From Takifugu bimaculatus (Eukaryota > Chordata > Actinopteri > Tetraodontiformes > Tetraodontidae): a stretch of DNA of 64,000 bases. A program made the position numbers and the translations under genes. The notes under the pieces are model-generated. The model made no database searches, was not told the origin of the DNA, and worked only from the letters and a program-made list of their open reading frames with translations. Positions 1 to 12,701 of this stretch are shown here, one piece after another. The DNA lies in contig CP034994.1 in the NCBI GenBank assembly GCA_004026145.2, forward strand, positions 16,412,400-16,476,399, in the 5' to 3' direction. Each line of letters opens with the position of its first letter. Position 1 is the first letter of the stretch.

Positions 1-2347
1 TGCACGGAGCAACAACAAAATGGCCGTTTACGCCGCTATGCTATACGTCTCGAAGCACATCCAGCTGTGAAGGATTGTATCAGGAAGAAAGAAAAAAAAA
101 GCTATTAAACGTGCAATGGCCCAGAGGGATGATGGGATACTTGGGGGGGAGGGGGGGTCAGTGGAAGCAGGATTTCTCAACCTTTTTAATTCTAACAGAG
201 TTTTGATTACGCAACATCTCAATCTGCTTTGATATTAGGTGGATTAGAAACAAATGAAATGATCTGTCGTTAAAACCCCAGAATATGTCAACAGTACACT
301 GTTTTTTTGTATTTTATTTAATTTGTGTGTGTGTGTGTGTGTGTGGGGGGGGGGGGGGCTTTATGAGTTTGTAAATCAAGTTGTGTTTCACTAGTAACCA
401 ACAGAAACGATATTCACATTCAAATTAGTTTGCTGACTTTATGATCCAAAATAAATGAGATAGAGTCAGTCATCACTAACAAAAGAAAGAATAGTGACAA
501 AAACACAAGTGAATCCAGAAAGGGCCAGTGAAGGTAAACATGAGGTATCAAAAGGAAGCAGTTCGATATAAAAGCAGGCGACCATCTTCAATTGAGCGGA
601 CAAACCACTGGGATCAAACGTGACCTCTCAAGCATCCGGAAAATAACCGATATCCCCACAAACAGAGTCTGCATTCCAGCGCCCACGGCTGCCCACCGTG
701 TTCTGTTGGCAGGGGTATAAATCTCAGTCAGGGTGCACTGAGCCCCCCCCAAAGGAAAGAGGGATTATTTGTTTCGGTTTGTGAAGGCGACCTTTGGAGG
801 CGGCCGGTGAGCTCATCCTTTCCTCGTGGTTTCAGAGCTCCACGGAGGAGAAGAAACTACTGAGGTATCACAACGCCACCTCTGAATTTTCCAGTTTTGG
901 CTGGTGGGATACCAGTAATCCTGTCTTTTTCATGCCGTCCAAGTTGTCTTCAGCAGTCTTTTAAGGAACACGCTCGGTGTCTCTCTCCCACGTTGGCAGG
1001 GAGAGCGGTAGCTGGCGATGGCTTCAATCACAGCATCTGCTCGTGCTGGGACACAGTCAACCCAGTAGCAGGCAGCCGCTTGTTCTGCGGATGGATGGGA
1101 TGGTCCTGTTGGCGTCCCCTATGCCAGGATGGAAAATTCCCACACTCTCCCCAGTTTATACCACAGAATTTAAACGATTTTGGTGCAGATTTGTCTGTCA
1201 GGCAGCTCCGAACTGTGATAAATCATAACCCCTGGAAGAGGCAGCGGGGGAGAGGGGGCGCCTGTCCTTCCCCGCTGAAATTCCTGACCCAGCGACAGGG
1301 ATAAGATTCATCCTGTGAAACAACATATCCTATTATCCGCCTGTTTCCTGAGAGAACTGAAACGTTTCAGTTCTGTCGATTGTCAGCAAACAATATTCAG
1401 AGAATGATTTTTTTGCGTCAGTGGTCTGAAGAGAAGGACTGAGTGGGCGGGAATGTGCTAGCAATGTTGAGATGGAAAGACGAATTAAAGCAAGCGGGAG
1501 CTTCGGGTTGCTGCTAATTAACGACCTGCTTCTGTTGCGATGACGGGTTCAAACTAGGAAAACTCATTCTTTTGGTCAACACTGACTGCTGTATTAATCA
1601 AGTCTGAGGAGTTTATTCCAGAAATGTGACCGAGTAAGTGCTCTCGATTCCTGTTATCCGGTCTGGTCTGGACAGGGCGACTACTGATATAGCGTACGCT
1701 GATGCTGGAGCTGACAGAGCTGCAGAATAGGCTGCTCTCCTTATATACGCCATGTCTGTTGTCTATTGTCCTTCCCTCACATTTCTGTTTTCCATTTGTT
1801 GCACCTGTGCAGATGTAACTTGTGAAATAGATCAGATTAACAGGTATGGAAGCATGAAGATAAGGGAGCATTGCCGAGAACTCTCGGTGCATGTTTCTCA
1901 TAACAGAACTGCCATTAGGTGATAAAATTGGTGATTATGATCGGATTGTTGCAGTCACCTAAAAGAAACCACTTTCACCCACTTGGCCAATATAACCGGG
2001 CAAACAATGATGGGATATTAAGTTGTGTTTTTTTCTTCTGTATTTCATTACACGGCTCAATACAATATTGGAAAATACATTAAAGCGCTAATGGTGCTCC
2101 GACCTCTGTTGGTATCAGCAGTGTCAGCAGGCATTAAACCACGTACACACATTTCCTTTTATCGGTATTGACACCTTTCAATGGGAAATGGGGCGGGGTC
2201 AACAGTATTGACTCAGCCTCATAAGACATTTATGTGCTCTGCATGTGCACATGCATGAGTGGTGGGCGTGTCTTTAGACACGCACACAAAGAAACACACG
2301 CTCGCACAGAGATTAACAGAGTAAGCCGCACTGTTCATCTGGGATAA
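1..2347. other. No gene recognised (upstream DNA or kazn intron)
   Basis: I see no exon with convincing splice sites or protein similarity here. The open frames are short and of low complexity. The stretch contains a (GT)n/poly-G tract and ordinary AT-rich DNA. The last 60-100 bases before position 2348 may be 5' untranslated sequence of the candidate first exon that follows. Confidence 0.6.
324..358. repeat. (GT)n microsatellite followed by a G run
   Basis: About eleven GT units run directly into 14 consecutive G residues. The same GT-then-G arrangement recurs at 33431-33465. Confidence 0.95.
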
Positions 2348-2525
2348 ATGCGGTCAGAGAGGGGAGCAGCTGAGCAAACAGCCCCGGCAAGAGACAGAGA
2401 GGAGAGCGGAGGGGGAGAGAGGGAAGCAGGGATGACAAACTACTCATCCCGGCACAGCGTCAGGGACCGGCTGCCTCGGTGGGTATGCTTGACCCCCGAA
2501 CCTGGCAAAATGGGCAGAAACACAG
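2348..2525 (+). CDS. kazn: Candidate alternative first coding exon of kazn
   Basis: An open frame begins at ATG 2348, with a second, better-placed ATG at 2432 (G at -3). It runs into a strong donor, CACAG|GTAAGA, at 2525/2526 and leaves one G over. That is the phase needed by the kazn exon at 21512, giving Asp at the junction. The peptide after the second ATG is short and basic (MTNYSSRHSVRDRLPRW followed by a further 15 residues) and looks protein-like. I recognise no family. Linkage to kazn is inferred only from strand, donor quality and phase. It could instead be a chance open frame or an exon of another transcript. Confidence 0.35.
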
Positions 2526-4597
2526 GTAAGATTACCCCCCTTTATTGCAGATAGTAATTTTGTTCATGTTAGAAGTGTTAAAAAAAAAAAGTCAGGATCT
2601 GCAGCCTCCCAGATGTGCCGGTTAAGTGAGTCGTACTGGAACAAGAGGTATTACCCTGGGACCTCTGTGATCTCGGAGGCCAGATGGTGTGACGCTGATG
2701 CTGCACAACCCATGTGAGGTCGGCAGGAAACTGATGTCGCAACAGATGCGTCCGATAATCCCGCACTGTCAGGGGAGAGGAATGTGGGACTGGCGCGGCC
2801 GTGGCCGGGTGGTCTTCAGGTGAGGGGTCAGTCAGTCCTCGAGCGGGTTTGCTGGGTCCTGAATGACCAATCAGAAATGAGGAAGAATGATAGCAGCGTT
2901 AGTGTCTCCATAATCTGCTCAAACAGAAAGTTAAGAGTTCAGACCGAGTGCAGCTTAGATTCAAAAATACTCTTAAATCAAAAAAGGAAAACCTCTGTAA
3001 ACACCACCCGGATCCATTTTGTTGTACGTGCCTTCTCTGAAAGCATCTTCTAACAGGCTTTGGCTGGTAATACGTTGCGACGCACACTGACATTTCTGGG
3101 ACAGATTCTTTGTCACCGAACATGCCTCAGAAAAACTGCGGCAAAAAAGAGGCGACAGAATATCTGAGCGCGGGGGGAGACGAGCGTTCGCCCCAAAATG
3201 GATGCAAACAAACCTGATCTTTGCTTTCTGCTCATTAGCACGTGACAAAGCCTTTGCTTGCTATTACGTGGATCCAGAGGTCGACTTTTAAACTTTTAAA
3301 CCTGACTGAGGGAGGTGTTTTCACCCCGCATATTGTTTCTAACTTTATTTTCTCTTTTAATCTCGTTTTTTTGTTTGTGCGGGTTTGTTCCTGCTGCAAA
3401 GATGAACTCCAGTTTCAGGAGGTCATCGGTACATCTGAGGATTTATTGCCGTGTTGTTTAATTTCATTTCAAAACCGGCCTTGCGGCATCCTAAACCTCT
3501 TTATTTCAGTGAGTAAGGTTTTCATTTCACCCTGCAATGTGAGTGCTAACTTTTACCTGCTATATCTTTTACCTGCAGCTTCTTTCATTCCTTTACCACC
3601 TTTTGCAAAGGACCACAAGGTTTTCTTTACATATTCTATTTTTCATTTAATTGCACCACTTCTACAACCCTGAAAGTCTCTCAGATGCCACATGTGTGTG
3701 AGACAGATGGAAAAAGAAGAAGCTCCCCTCGCCCACAGTATTTAAGGTGAACGATGGCTCGTTCCTTAAAATAATGTCACCCATGATGAACCATCAACAC
3801 TGTTTGCTGGGGTCTGTGCACGACGGTTTCTGGGGTCATTCCAGCCGCTGCTGGTGTCAGACGGACTTTGGGCTGATTCTGCTTTCCGCAGCTTTCACGG
3901 CAGATTTATGCTAAAGTCGGACTCACAAACACACTTTAGTTATTTACTTTCTAAATTTAGGTCCAGTGTTGGACGTGTCCTCCTGTCTTCCCGTTTGAGG
4001 CGAGGCTACGAAGATCACACCTCCCCAGTTTCTCTCTTCAGGGGGGGTAAAAGAGCCCTTGTGGCATTCGCAGCCTTCTGAGGGGAGGTGTTCCTGAAGG
4101 CATCGGGTCAGCGGGACTCCTGTGTGTGGAGAGTTGCAGCTCCACTGCGCATTAATCCCACTGCTGAGTGTTCCGAGCTCTGCTTTAGCTCTGAGACTGC
4201 TGGAAGAGAAACAAATCTGCATGGACAAACACACAACACAAGCGCACACACACTTATTTTGATGCTGGGACATCTTAAACCCCTCAGATGCAGAGTGACT
4301 CTTCTCTCATACATCTTTGGTGGCTTTTACGCATAATCTCAAGGACCTGTTTTAATCCGTGGACGTCTGAGAGGTTTGGCTGTAAACCCCTGCGAAGCAC
4401 GCGGATCTGTGTGTATTTGATCCTCCCGCATTTGGCAGCCTCGAGGATGCAGCTTGTCTTGACGGGCCTCACACATGCTTCATGCATTATTTAGTTAATG
4501 GCGGGGGACAGAAGGTGTCCTGCTGGACAAAGGTTACCTTCACATCTCTGGTGAGAACTGGTCTTCTGTGGCCAGTGATGGAGCCAGTTTTAGGCAC

Positions 4598-4668
4598 CAT
4601 CCATCCATCCACCCACCCATCCATCCATCCATCCATCCATCCATCCATCCATCCATCCATCCATCCAT
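4598..4668. repeat. (ATCC)n tetranucleotide microsatellite
   Basis: About 18 near-perfect ATCC units, with a few CACC variants near the left end. The same motif forms tracts at 16067-16190 and, on the opposite strand, at 32142-32390. Confidence 0.97.
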
Positions 4669-4792
4669 GCTCTGCTTCTGGCTTCACCCAAACACAAACC
4701 TTTCAATATTGTGGGTTTTTAGAAAAAAAAAATATCACTCTCATCCATAACAGAGAGGGACTCTACACAGTTGTAGGTGGTAGTTATGAGGC

Positions 4793-4845
4793 CAGGGTCA
4801 GGGTCAGGGTCAGGGTCAGGGTCAGGGTCAGGGTCAGGGTCAGGG
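4793..4845. repeat. (TCAGGG)n hexanucleotide repeat, telomere-variant-like
   Basis: Nearly nine perfect copies of TCAGGG, one base different from the vertebrate telomere unit TTAGGG. The array lies about 125 bp from the ATCC microsatellite. Its perfection implies recent expansion. Confidence 0.95.
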
Positions 4846-7800
4846 CTTCAACAGCTCACCAAGCATGAGATACTTACAGTAAAAGCCCTGCATGTAATGT
4901 ACCATCGCACTTTATTTTGAAATGCAGCCACTTTCATTAAATCGTGAATTGGCCGACATTTTTCTACTGTACACGCTGATTGGGGCTTATTCAGGTCATC
5001 TAATTAAAGTTCCTTTGCTTCCAGGGCAGCTTATCCAATTATACTGGCGCATAAAAACATTTCTCTCTCATTTTCATAGATTCATTTGTGGCAAAACACA
5101 GCAAATATTGGTCCAGCCACACACCAGCTGACGGCCCAACGCCGAATGTAACGAGGCTAATGGCCGTCATTAGCTCGCTGGCTCAGATGGCGTTTGGACA
5201 CGGATGTTCACGGTGACAGATTCTGATGTATTGTGGAGCGAATGTCTGAAGCAAACCGGAGCGCCGTCGAGGGCTCTCTGGCGCAAATGGAGATTGTTAA
5301 TTAGTCAAATAGATGGAGCTTGTATCCTCCGGAGTGCTGCTTTTGTGTGCTGCCCTTTGCTGTGCGCAGAGCCGCTGTAATGCTTCTGTCAGTGTGGATG
5401 TCTGACTGTGCGCTTGTGTGTTCGTACGTGTGTTTGTGTGTGTTTGTATACATGCATCACTCTTGGGGTCTAACTAATGAGGCACTCATTTGTTTAACAT
5501 AATCATCCACTAGTTTATACCAGCCGCTTCCCCTGGCACACGGACAGGCCCTGTTATAAAAAGGGTATGTCTGAATCCCATTAGCGCAGCACTGGCCGCC
5601 CCCGCCCCGCTGAAAGGAACCCTCAATACCCAGCTGCCGATGAGCAGCCAAGCATTAATGATGCCATTCACTGGAGAGGCACCGTTCACGACTCTTCTGC
5701 GTCCCCATGCCAACCTCTGCCCAAATAAGGGAGGAAACAAATGCTTTTGACATCTACCCAGGGTAAAAAGTGGGTGTGGTTTCACCTGTGTTTTAACCAG
5801 GACAAAAGTTAGTCGTGTGTTCGGACTCCCTGGAATTCTGGATGGGCCGGTGTGTTGCTCGCTCTTCCCTTCACGCACCACGTGGCGAGGGCGAAGCGGC
5901 AACCTTCTTCATTCCATCTAAACAAGATTCACTTTATTAATGGAGGAAAAGGAAGGCAGCTAGAAGAAGTGGGCAGACGATGACCTCACCAGAGGTTTAG
6001 TGTAGTTGAAATGCAATTTAATGTATCAACCCATTATGCAAATGTTGCTGAAAGGGGAGCTCATGACGATGATGATTTGTTCTTCATCAGGTGCCTGCGT
6101 TTAAATGCACAGCGTAATCGAGCTATGCTCAGAATTGGACTTTGGCGTCTTGGCGGCGTCTCCTTGTCCCGTTCTACAAACAACAAAGAAATTTGACTAA
6201 CCGACCGAGCATGTCCTCCTCCTCACCACTAGGTGGCGATATGTATCTTTCCAGCAGGTTAACGCGACGCCCTTTCCGTTCGATCTAATAGGTCATATCA
6301 TAAAAAACCGGAGCTACATTTTGAACAACAGAAAGATGGAACATCCTACAGCTTTGTCTTCCACCTCGTGCGTAACGTACGCTTCACTCTCCCCCGTGGT
6401 CACGGTGCCACCGGACTTCTTGACCGTTTGTGTTCTGGGGTCACACGCCGGGTACTCCAAGTCGTGTTACTCCAAGTCAACATACTGACTGTTGCAGTTG
6501 TTTTATTCCCTGAACAGTAACCTATAGCAACCACATGCCACTGACACGTACAGCATTGCGAATCATTCCGATGAGTTGGGAGCGATGCAGAATGATCCCT
6601 AAACTTCCCTCAGCATCGATTCACGCGTGCATGATATAAGCAGCCTGGAGACAGTTCAGTCATTTAATGCGGCCGCTCGTGTGTTCCTGAATTCTGCTGC
6701 TGCTGCGACATTTGGAAGAGCTTAAAAATAGACGGGCTCTGGGTTTTTTTTCCTTCTCCTTTTCTGGTCTGCAGAAGCATGAAACACACACTTTAAACTC
6801 TAAAGTTCTTTTGATGTGGTGTGATGTGAGGAGTTTAAAAAAAAAAGTTGAACAGCGAAATGAAAAATACCCTGCCGCCGCCTCTGCGGGGTAACACACA
6901 GATCTGCCGGGGTTGGAGAAAGAAAGCATCTGAAATTGGGAGGAGAAGCTGCTCGCTTCCGGAATCGAAGATGTGCCTCGTTGGGGAGACGGTGTGTTAT
7001 GGAATGCATTAGGCTTTTGACCTCTGAGGAGGGGATTTATCTGCTCAAGGATCTCAGGTTGTTTTTTGATGGCGTTGCAGGGGATCATCTTATCCTTCAT
7101 CCTTAAGTGGACTTTAAGTTGTGGACCTTAAGCTGTTGCCTGAGTAAACCCCCCCCCCCCAACACACACACACGCACACACAAATGACGTCTGAAATGCA
7201 GCTTTGTCAAACGTCTGTCCATCACTCAAGTCAGAGTCTGGTGCACACACAGGAAGGAGGGTCCATTATGTAAACAGATGAGTCAGGGGGGCTTTATTTC
7301 CTTTCTAACTGGAATAATTATTAATGCAGGGGGCTAAAGGGCCAGCTGAGTCCTGCGATTAACCTCATGCCCTCTCCTCTGGGAGCCAAACTGCCCTGTG
7401 GTGGAGAGGGCTGAATCAATGGCCCCCGACTGGAGCCCCAGCTGTGGCCCCTCAACACATCAGCAGGTGTCCTTTCTGATATCCGCCAAGATAGAGGGAG
7501 TGTATCATTTAAGCTAGATTAGCTTTACATTCCGCATGAGACTGAGGATGGAGTCAGTGCAGCCTGACAACGATACATAAAGTGTTATTTGTAAATACAT
7601 AACCGAGCAGTGCATTTAACTGGACCGGTTTATGATCAAAGGATGCAGCAGTAGTGCAAAGTGGAGCAAAGATGACTTTTTCCCTGCCAGCAAAGCTAAT
7701 TAAATAGCTAAATGAGGGGTGGAATAAATACCCACTAGCTCATACCTGAAGGTGAATTTCCTTGGCTCATTAAAAATAGCAAATCTGTCTTTTATGCTCC

Positions 7801-10699
7801 CATCTGCGAGGGGAACGGGACTATTTGGACTTGGTCCGTGGAGGTGAAGGCGGCCATTTAATCTGCTTATGAATGAAGCTGTTTGTTGTCAGCGCTGAAA
7901 CAGGACTTGTGATAATATTCATTTGATAAATTATTGCTAAAACACTGCTAAGTGAGAGGCCTTCCTTGGCAACAGCCTCCCACTAGCATGTTGCTACTGC
8001 AGCTAACCTGCCTGCGCCGACAACCTCTACACAACGAAACGCACGTCAATGTAAAGTAAACAAACAATTTCCATCCAGCAAATCAGAGTTCTGCAAACAC
8101 CACGGGGTAGCAGGATTAAAAGTTTGTTTATTCATCGGAGGTAAATTTGGTGCACAAATAATTTGCCTGAATCAATTTGCTGCCTTCGAAAATGAAAAAC
8201 AAGCGCGTGGAATAATGCTACAAATGACTATTTGATTAGCAGGATGTGATGTCTCCGAGAAGAACAAATTGTTCACATCGCAGCACATCAAATATGTGTT
8301 TTTTTTTATAGCGCTCCGAGTGGAAGCAAATCAGTTCTTCTACTCCGGATCAGTGGAACTAGGCAGAGTAAGCCTGGCTGGTGGAAAAGGGTTTTTCTGT
8401 GATGTGGGAAATAATCGACCTGTTCTCTAACCTTACACTCAATTGCAGCGTTTTGCGGAACAATGTTGTCAGAAATGTTCATGTTTGCATGCCTGATCAC
8501 AGCTAGGATGGAGGTGTGAGTATTACCTGCAGTTTTGCTCCTTTTTAATGTCAGTTTGGAGCTGCTGGAAGACATTTTCTGATTCTTTGCAGCATTTCCT
8601 AAGCTACGGAACATGCATCGTGGCATGCATTTGTCATATGGAGGTCAAATGTGGCGGTGCCGGAATGGTCCGTCCCAAATTCCAACCCCTCAAAGCGAAA
8701 AGGTTCCACAGGCTTGTGTCAGACGCACAGATGAAGGGACGGAGTTCAATTTCTAGGCGATTTCTTTCTGTGAAAGCCCCGAATCAGAAACAGACCCAGG
8801 TGTGACATCTTATCATCCACACCTGGAGGGTGAAGGCAGCGAGGCTTGTGGAGGTGAGGACAGCAGACGTGTGTCAGGACACGGGCAGATCACCAGAGAG
8901 ATCACCAAACAGGATTATCAGACCCTTTAAAGGAGCATTTCTTGCATCTGCTTCACAACACTTTTGGAAGGAGGTCCATTTTGTTAATAGGAACCAGTTT
9001 GTTCACTCCTTTTTTTCGCTTTAATTGCCCTTTTAGCAGCTAAAGTCAGAATAATCATAGAACTTGTCAAATCATTTTGTCCCTGATTTGTTCTCCCTGT
9101 GTGAACGTGTCAGCTGACCGCAGCAAAAGGAGGAACTGCACACCGAGCAGGTCAGCTTGACGTCCGACATCCAGGACGGATCTGTCACCGTCTGCTCCAT
9201 TCATGGTTGGCATGGCAACGGCGGGGGGATTCTGCTGAGACTTTTCAGTTGGCTTTTTGGAGCTAATTTGAAAGAGGGGAAGCCATTAATCTCAAATTTG
9301 CACGGTTAGTGAAACAAACAGCGCGAATCGGCCAAATCGATAAAACTGCTGTGAGCTGGAGACGTTTGGACAGACGTCAGAAGTGACATTTAAATGGGGC
9401 AAAGTCCTGCAGAGTTACAGCATTTAATAAACCAAACTCTCAGAGTCTGAATTAACAACTTTGCTGCAGCAAAAACAAACCAATAAGTTTGGAGAATAAA
9501 CACACTCATTCTTAATTTCTTTTGAGATGGATTCCAAAAAGTATTGCATTTAATTAGTTCTGAGCCAGTAAAATGAAACTTTGTTGATAAAAGGTCCATT
9601 TGAATCTCTCTGATGGAGCTGCTGCCCTGACCCTGAAGACTGAGCCTCCTTTATTTGCATTTTCATTTTGTTTATTGATGTCCCCTAATCGTCATCGCTG
9701 GCATGTTTTGAGTCAAAAATAGGAGCTGGGTCAGTCATCCTCAGCACGCTGGGGTAATTTCAAAAGTAAAAATGTGCAATAAATGTAGCGACAGAAAAAA
9801 AAGGCGCACCTTTAATTAAAACAGCCAGGATTGACTCAGATATGAGATCTGAAGCCAGAGATTGTGTGGAGACAGACAGAGACGCGCTCAAAGGGAAGAT
9901 ATAAAGAGTGGCTGAAGCAAAGATGACGAGGTAACACTGAGCATGACAGGCTAGAGGGAGGATGGGGGGGGCTGAAGGTCTGCTGCAGAGCGATTAATGA
10001 GGACAGGTCAGACAAAGACACTCTGGTGGTTTCACTGTTGCCGTCATCGTGCTGCAGGGCAAAAAGACTCATCTCTGCCCCTGTAGCATCACAAAGGAGA
10101 GAGGTGAGATGCTGGACATGGACGCGTGGATGTGGAAGATAGATGGACTCCAGGATGGCTGTGGGGGGGCGAGAAAAGCAATGGAAGCCTAGAAGTAAAA
10201 GTGGGTGGTGCTGAAAGGTTGTTTTGGACCCGCTAGGTCTGTACGTGCAACTTGGGGTGCAGTAATATTGTTTATTTGTTTTAATGCCCCACCACAGTGT
10301 CAGAGATGTTCTGAGATTTAACTGGGATCTTCATGCTAATGAGAAACAGTTTTGCTTATTTGGGACTTGTTTGGGCCAAAGATTCTCTGACTTTGTGGCA
10401 GATTTTTTTTTAATCCAATTAAAGGAAAAAGTAGTTTAAAAAGTTTGTTTTTTTAAGGCTTTTTCCCCCTTGATGGACACGTCACGACGGACAGTTGAGA
10501 CCCTCTGATGGTTTCCTTTCTTGTTTTAAAGACGTGAACAAAATGATCCCATAAGTTAACAGTTGTGAGCATTTTTTTTAAATATTATTTGAACGCCACG
10601 ATAAACGGTGATGGCGAGCACACACCAGAAAAGAACTTTAACTGAGTGGGGAAAATATGTGCCGGGGGAGGAAGTCGTAATGTTAACACAACCTGTAAC

Positions 10700-11313
10700 A
10701 TTAGCCCCCCCAACCTCCTGAGGACTTTCTATGACTCTGTGGTGGGATCAGCCATCTTCTACGGGATAGTCTGCTGGTCCAGTAGCATCACGGACAGGGA
10801 CAGGAAGAGGATGGACAGACTAGGTCAGGAGGGCCAGCTCTGTCCTGGGATGTCCCCTGGACTCAGTGGAGGTGGTGGGAAACGGGAAGGATGATGGCTA
10901 AGCTGTCATCCATGTTGAACAACACGTCCCCCCCCCCTACAGGACACCCTGACAGCACTGGGCAGCTCCTTCAGTGAGCGGCTGCTCCACCCTCGCTGTG
11001 TGAAGGAGAGGTATCGCAGATCTTTCCTGCCGGCTGCTGTCAGACTGCACAATAAACATAACAACCGCTAACACAATCTGAATATTATATATTCTGATAT
11101 GTATATTGTATTCACCCTCTGTACTATGCACAGGTATACAGAGGCCAAGTATCCATTTACCTAGATTATTGTAAATATACATCCTCTTGTATATTCCAAA
11201 TCCTGTTCTATTTGATTTTATCTTATTTTTCTCTGAGTGCTCTTGCTGCTGTTGTTGCACTGTAAATTTCCCCGTGTGGGACAATAAAGGATCTGAATCT
11301 GAATCTGAATCTG
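10700..11313 (+). mobile_element. 3' end of an L2-like non-LTR retrotransposon (LINE), truncated
   Basis: The frame at about 10712-10820 encodes LLRTFYDSVVGSAIFYG followed by VCWSSSITDRDRKRMDRL, which is typical of the region after the reverse transcriptase in fish L2-type ORF2. After a poly-C tract (10929-10938) that shifts the frame, a second piece encodes SSFSERLLHPRCVKERYRRS and FLPAAVRLHNK, the usual ORF2 C-terminus. The 3' UTR ends with a conserved-looking tail (AATTTCCCCGTGTGGGACAA, then TAAAGG) and a short GAATCT repeat, as expected for a LINE 3' terminus. The 5' part of the element is absent, which fits 5' truncation on insertion. Frame breaks show it is dead. L2 rather than CR1 or Rex is my judgement from memory of family consensus. 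Confidence 0.8.
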
Positions 11314-12671
11314 TAGAAAACAAGCAACACAATGTAACATGTCAGTAGGATGAGCGAGTAATTACATCGTCCATAACGAGCGCAAAACCGAATAAAAAGG
11401 GCTCGGTCTGAGTTTCCCTGAATGCCACCACGTCTGTGTTGGGTCCCACACAGGATGCATGTAGTGAATGTAGCTTCACTGCTTGTATAAACAAGAAGTC
11501 GTAGAGGTCAGATCAGCCTCTGACCTCTGTGCGTGGCTGCAATTGAGTCATGTAGGAAACCGCGGTCAGGGTCAAAAGCTCGTCTGTGTAGTAAAACAAG
11601 CTGCATTGGCCCCCAGCTTTAGTGCCTGTGTTTACCCAAAACACAACTGGCTGTTGGCGGCAGGCAGACAGGAAAGCCAACATGCAGAGGCTCTCTGTTG
11701 TAACCACGGTGACAGTGTGCTGGCAGGGCTGCTTCGCTGCAATCCTCTCCGCAAACAGCACAAGGAAGACTGTGACAGGACAAGGGTTCAGGAAATGCTC
11801 CGGAGGTCCCGAGCTGACAACTGTTCCCTCCAGTTGTCTTAAATCAGACATGAACTCTTGCAGAGGAGCGATGGTGTTGTGATCTTTGGAGTCTCTGATG
11901 GCTGCGTGCTGACTGACTCAGATGTGCCCACCAGGGGGACGTGTGGATTTTCCTCTTTGACTCCACACCAGGAGTCTGATACTGCAGCTCTGCAGCGGAG
12001 GTGCTAATGAAGCTAACAGCAAATGTTGCCAGCTCTAGAAAGATGTGGGGTATTTTTGACTCCTGTGCACACAATAGCTGTCATGTTTCATTTTGAACGC
12101 CTCTCCACGCCTCTGTTCTTGGCGTACCTGAACTGCAGGAGAAGTTGAGTTATTCAGAGGATTTGAGGGAAGACTCGTCTGTACCTCGAGGAGGGCCTGA
12201 GGACCCACCAGCGGCGTCAGCCAACTTTGGTCGCTGTCTTGTTGGTACCCGACACAGAAAGTGAGACTTTTTCTACAGTCCAGCTAATTGAGGAAGGCCC
12301 CAGGCTGTCTACCACACTGGTGTCTTTAATGTTTAACAATTAAAGGAGAAAGACACTAATGTTTCCCTCATCCTATCCTTCCTTTGAATCTTGCTGTGAA
12401 ATGGCGTGCATTCACTGAATGTATATCAAGGCCTTGATCCGGCGCGAACTCGCACCCGACCTGTCTCTCAGGAACTTGTTAGCCGCCGACCTGCAGTGAC
12501 CCAGACGCCCCTCTGTGACCCGAACGCTGGAAATGTGGAAACTGAACTTGTACCAAATTTTTCCTGGAATGGTTGAGCGGAACAACCCCCGTAGACAAAA
12601 GCAATTATAAGTAACAGTCTTCCTCATGCAGCAATGAGCCATTTTGAAGCTTGTTCTTGTCAGCACGCACG

Positions 12672-12701
12672 CCCCCCCCCAACCCCCCCCCCCCCCCCCC
12701 C
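12672..12701. repeat. Poly-C tract
   Basis: Two C runs are separated by AA, nearly 30 bases in all. Length in the assembly may be unreliable. Confidence 0.9.
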
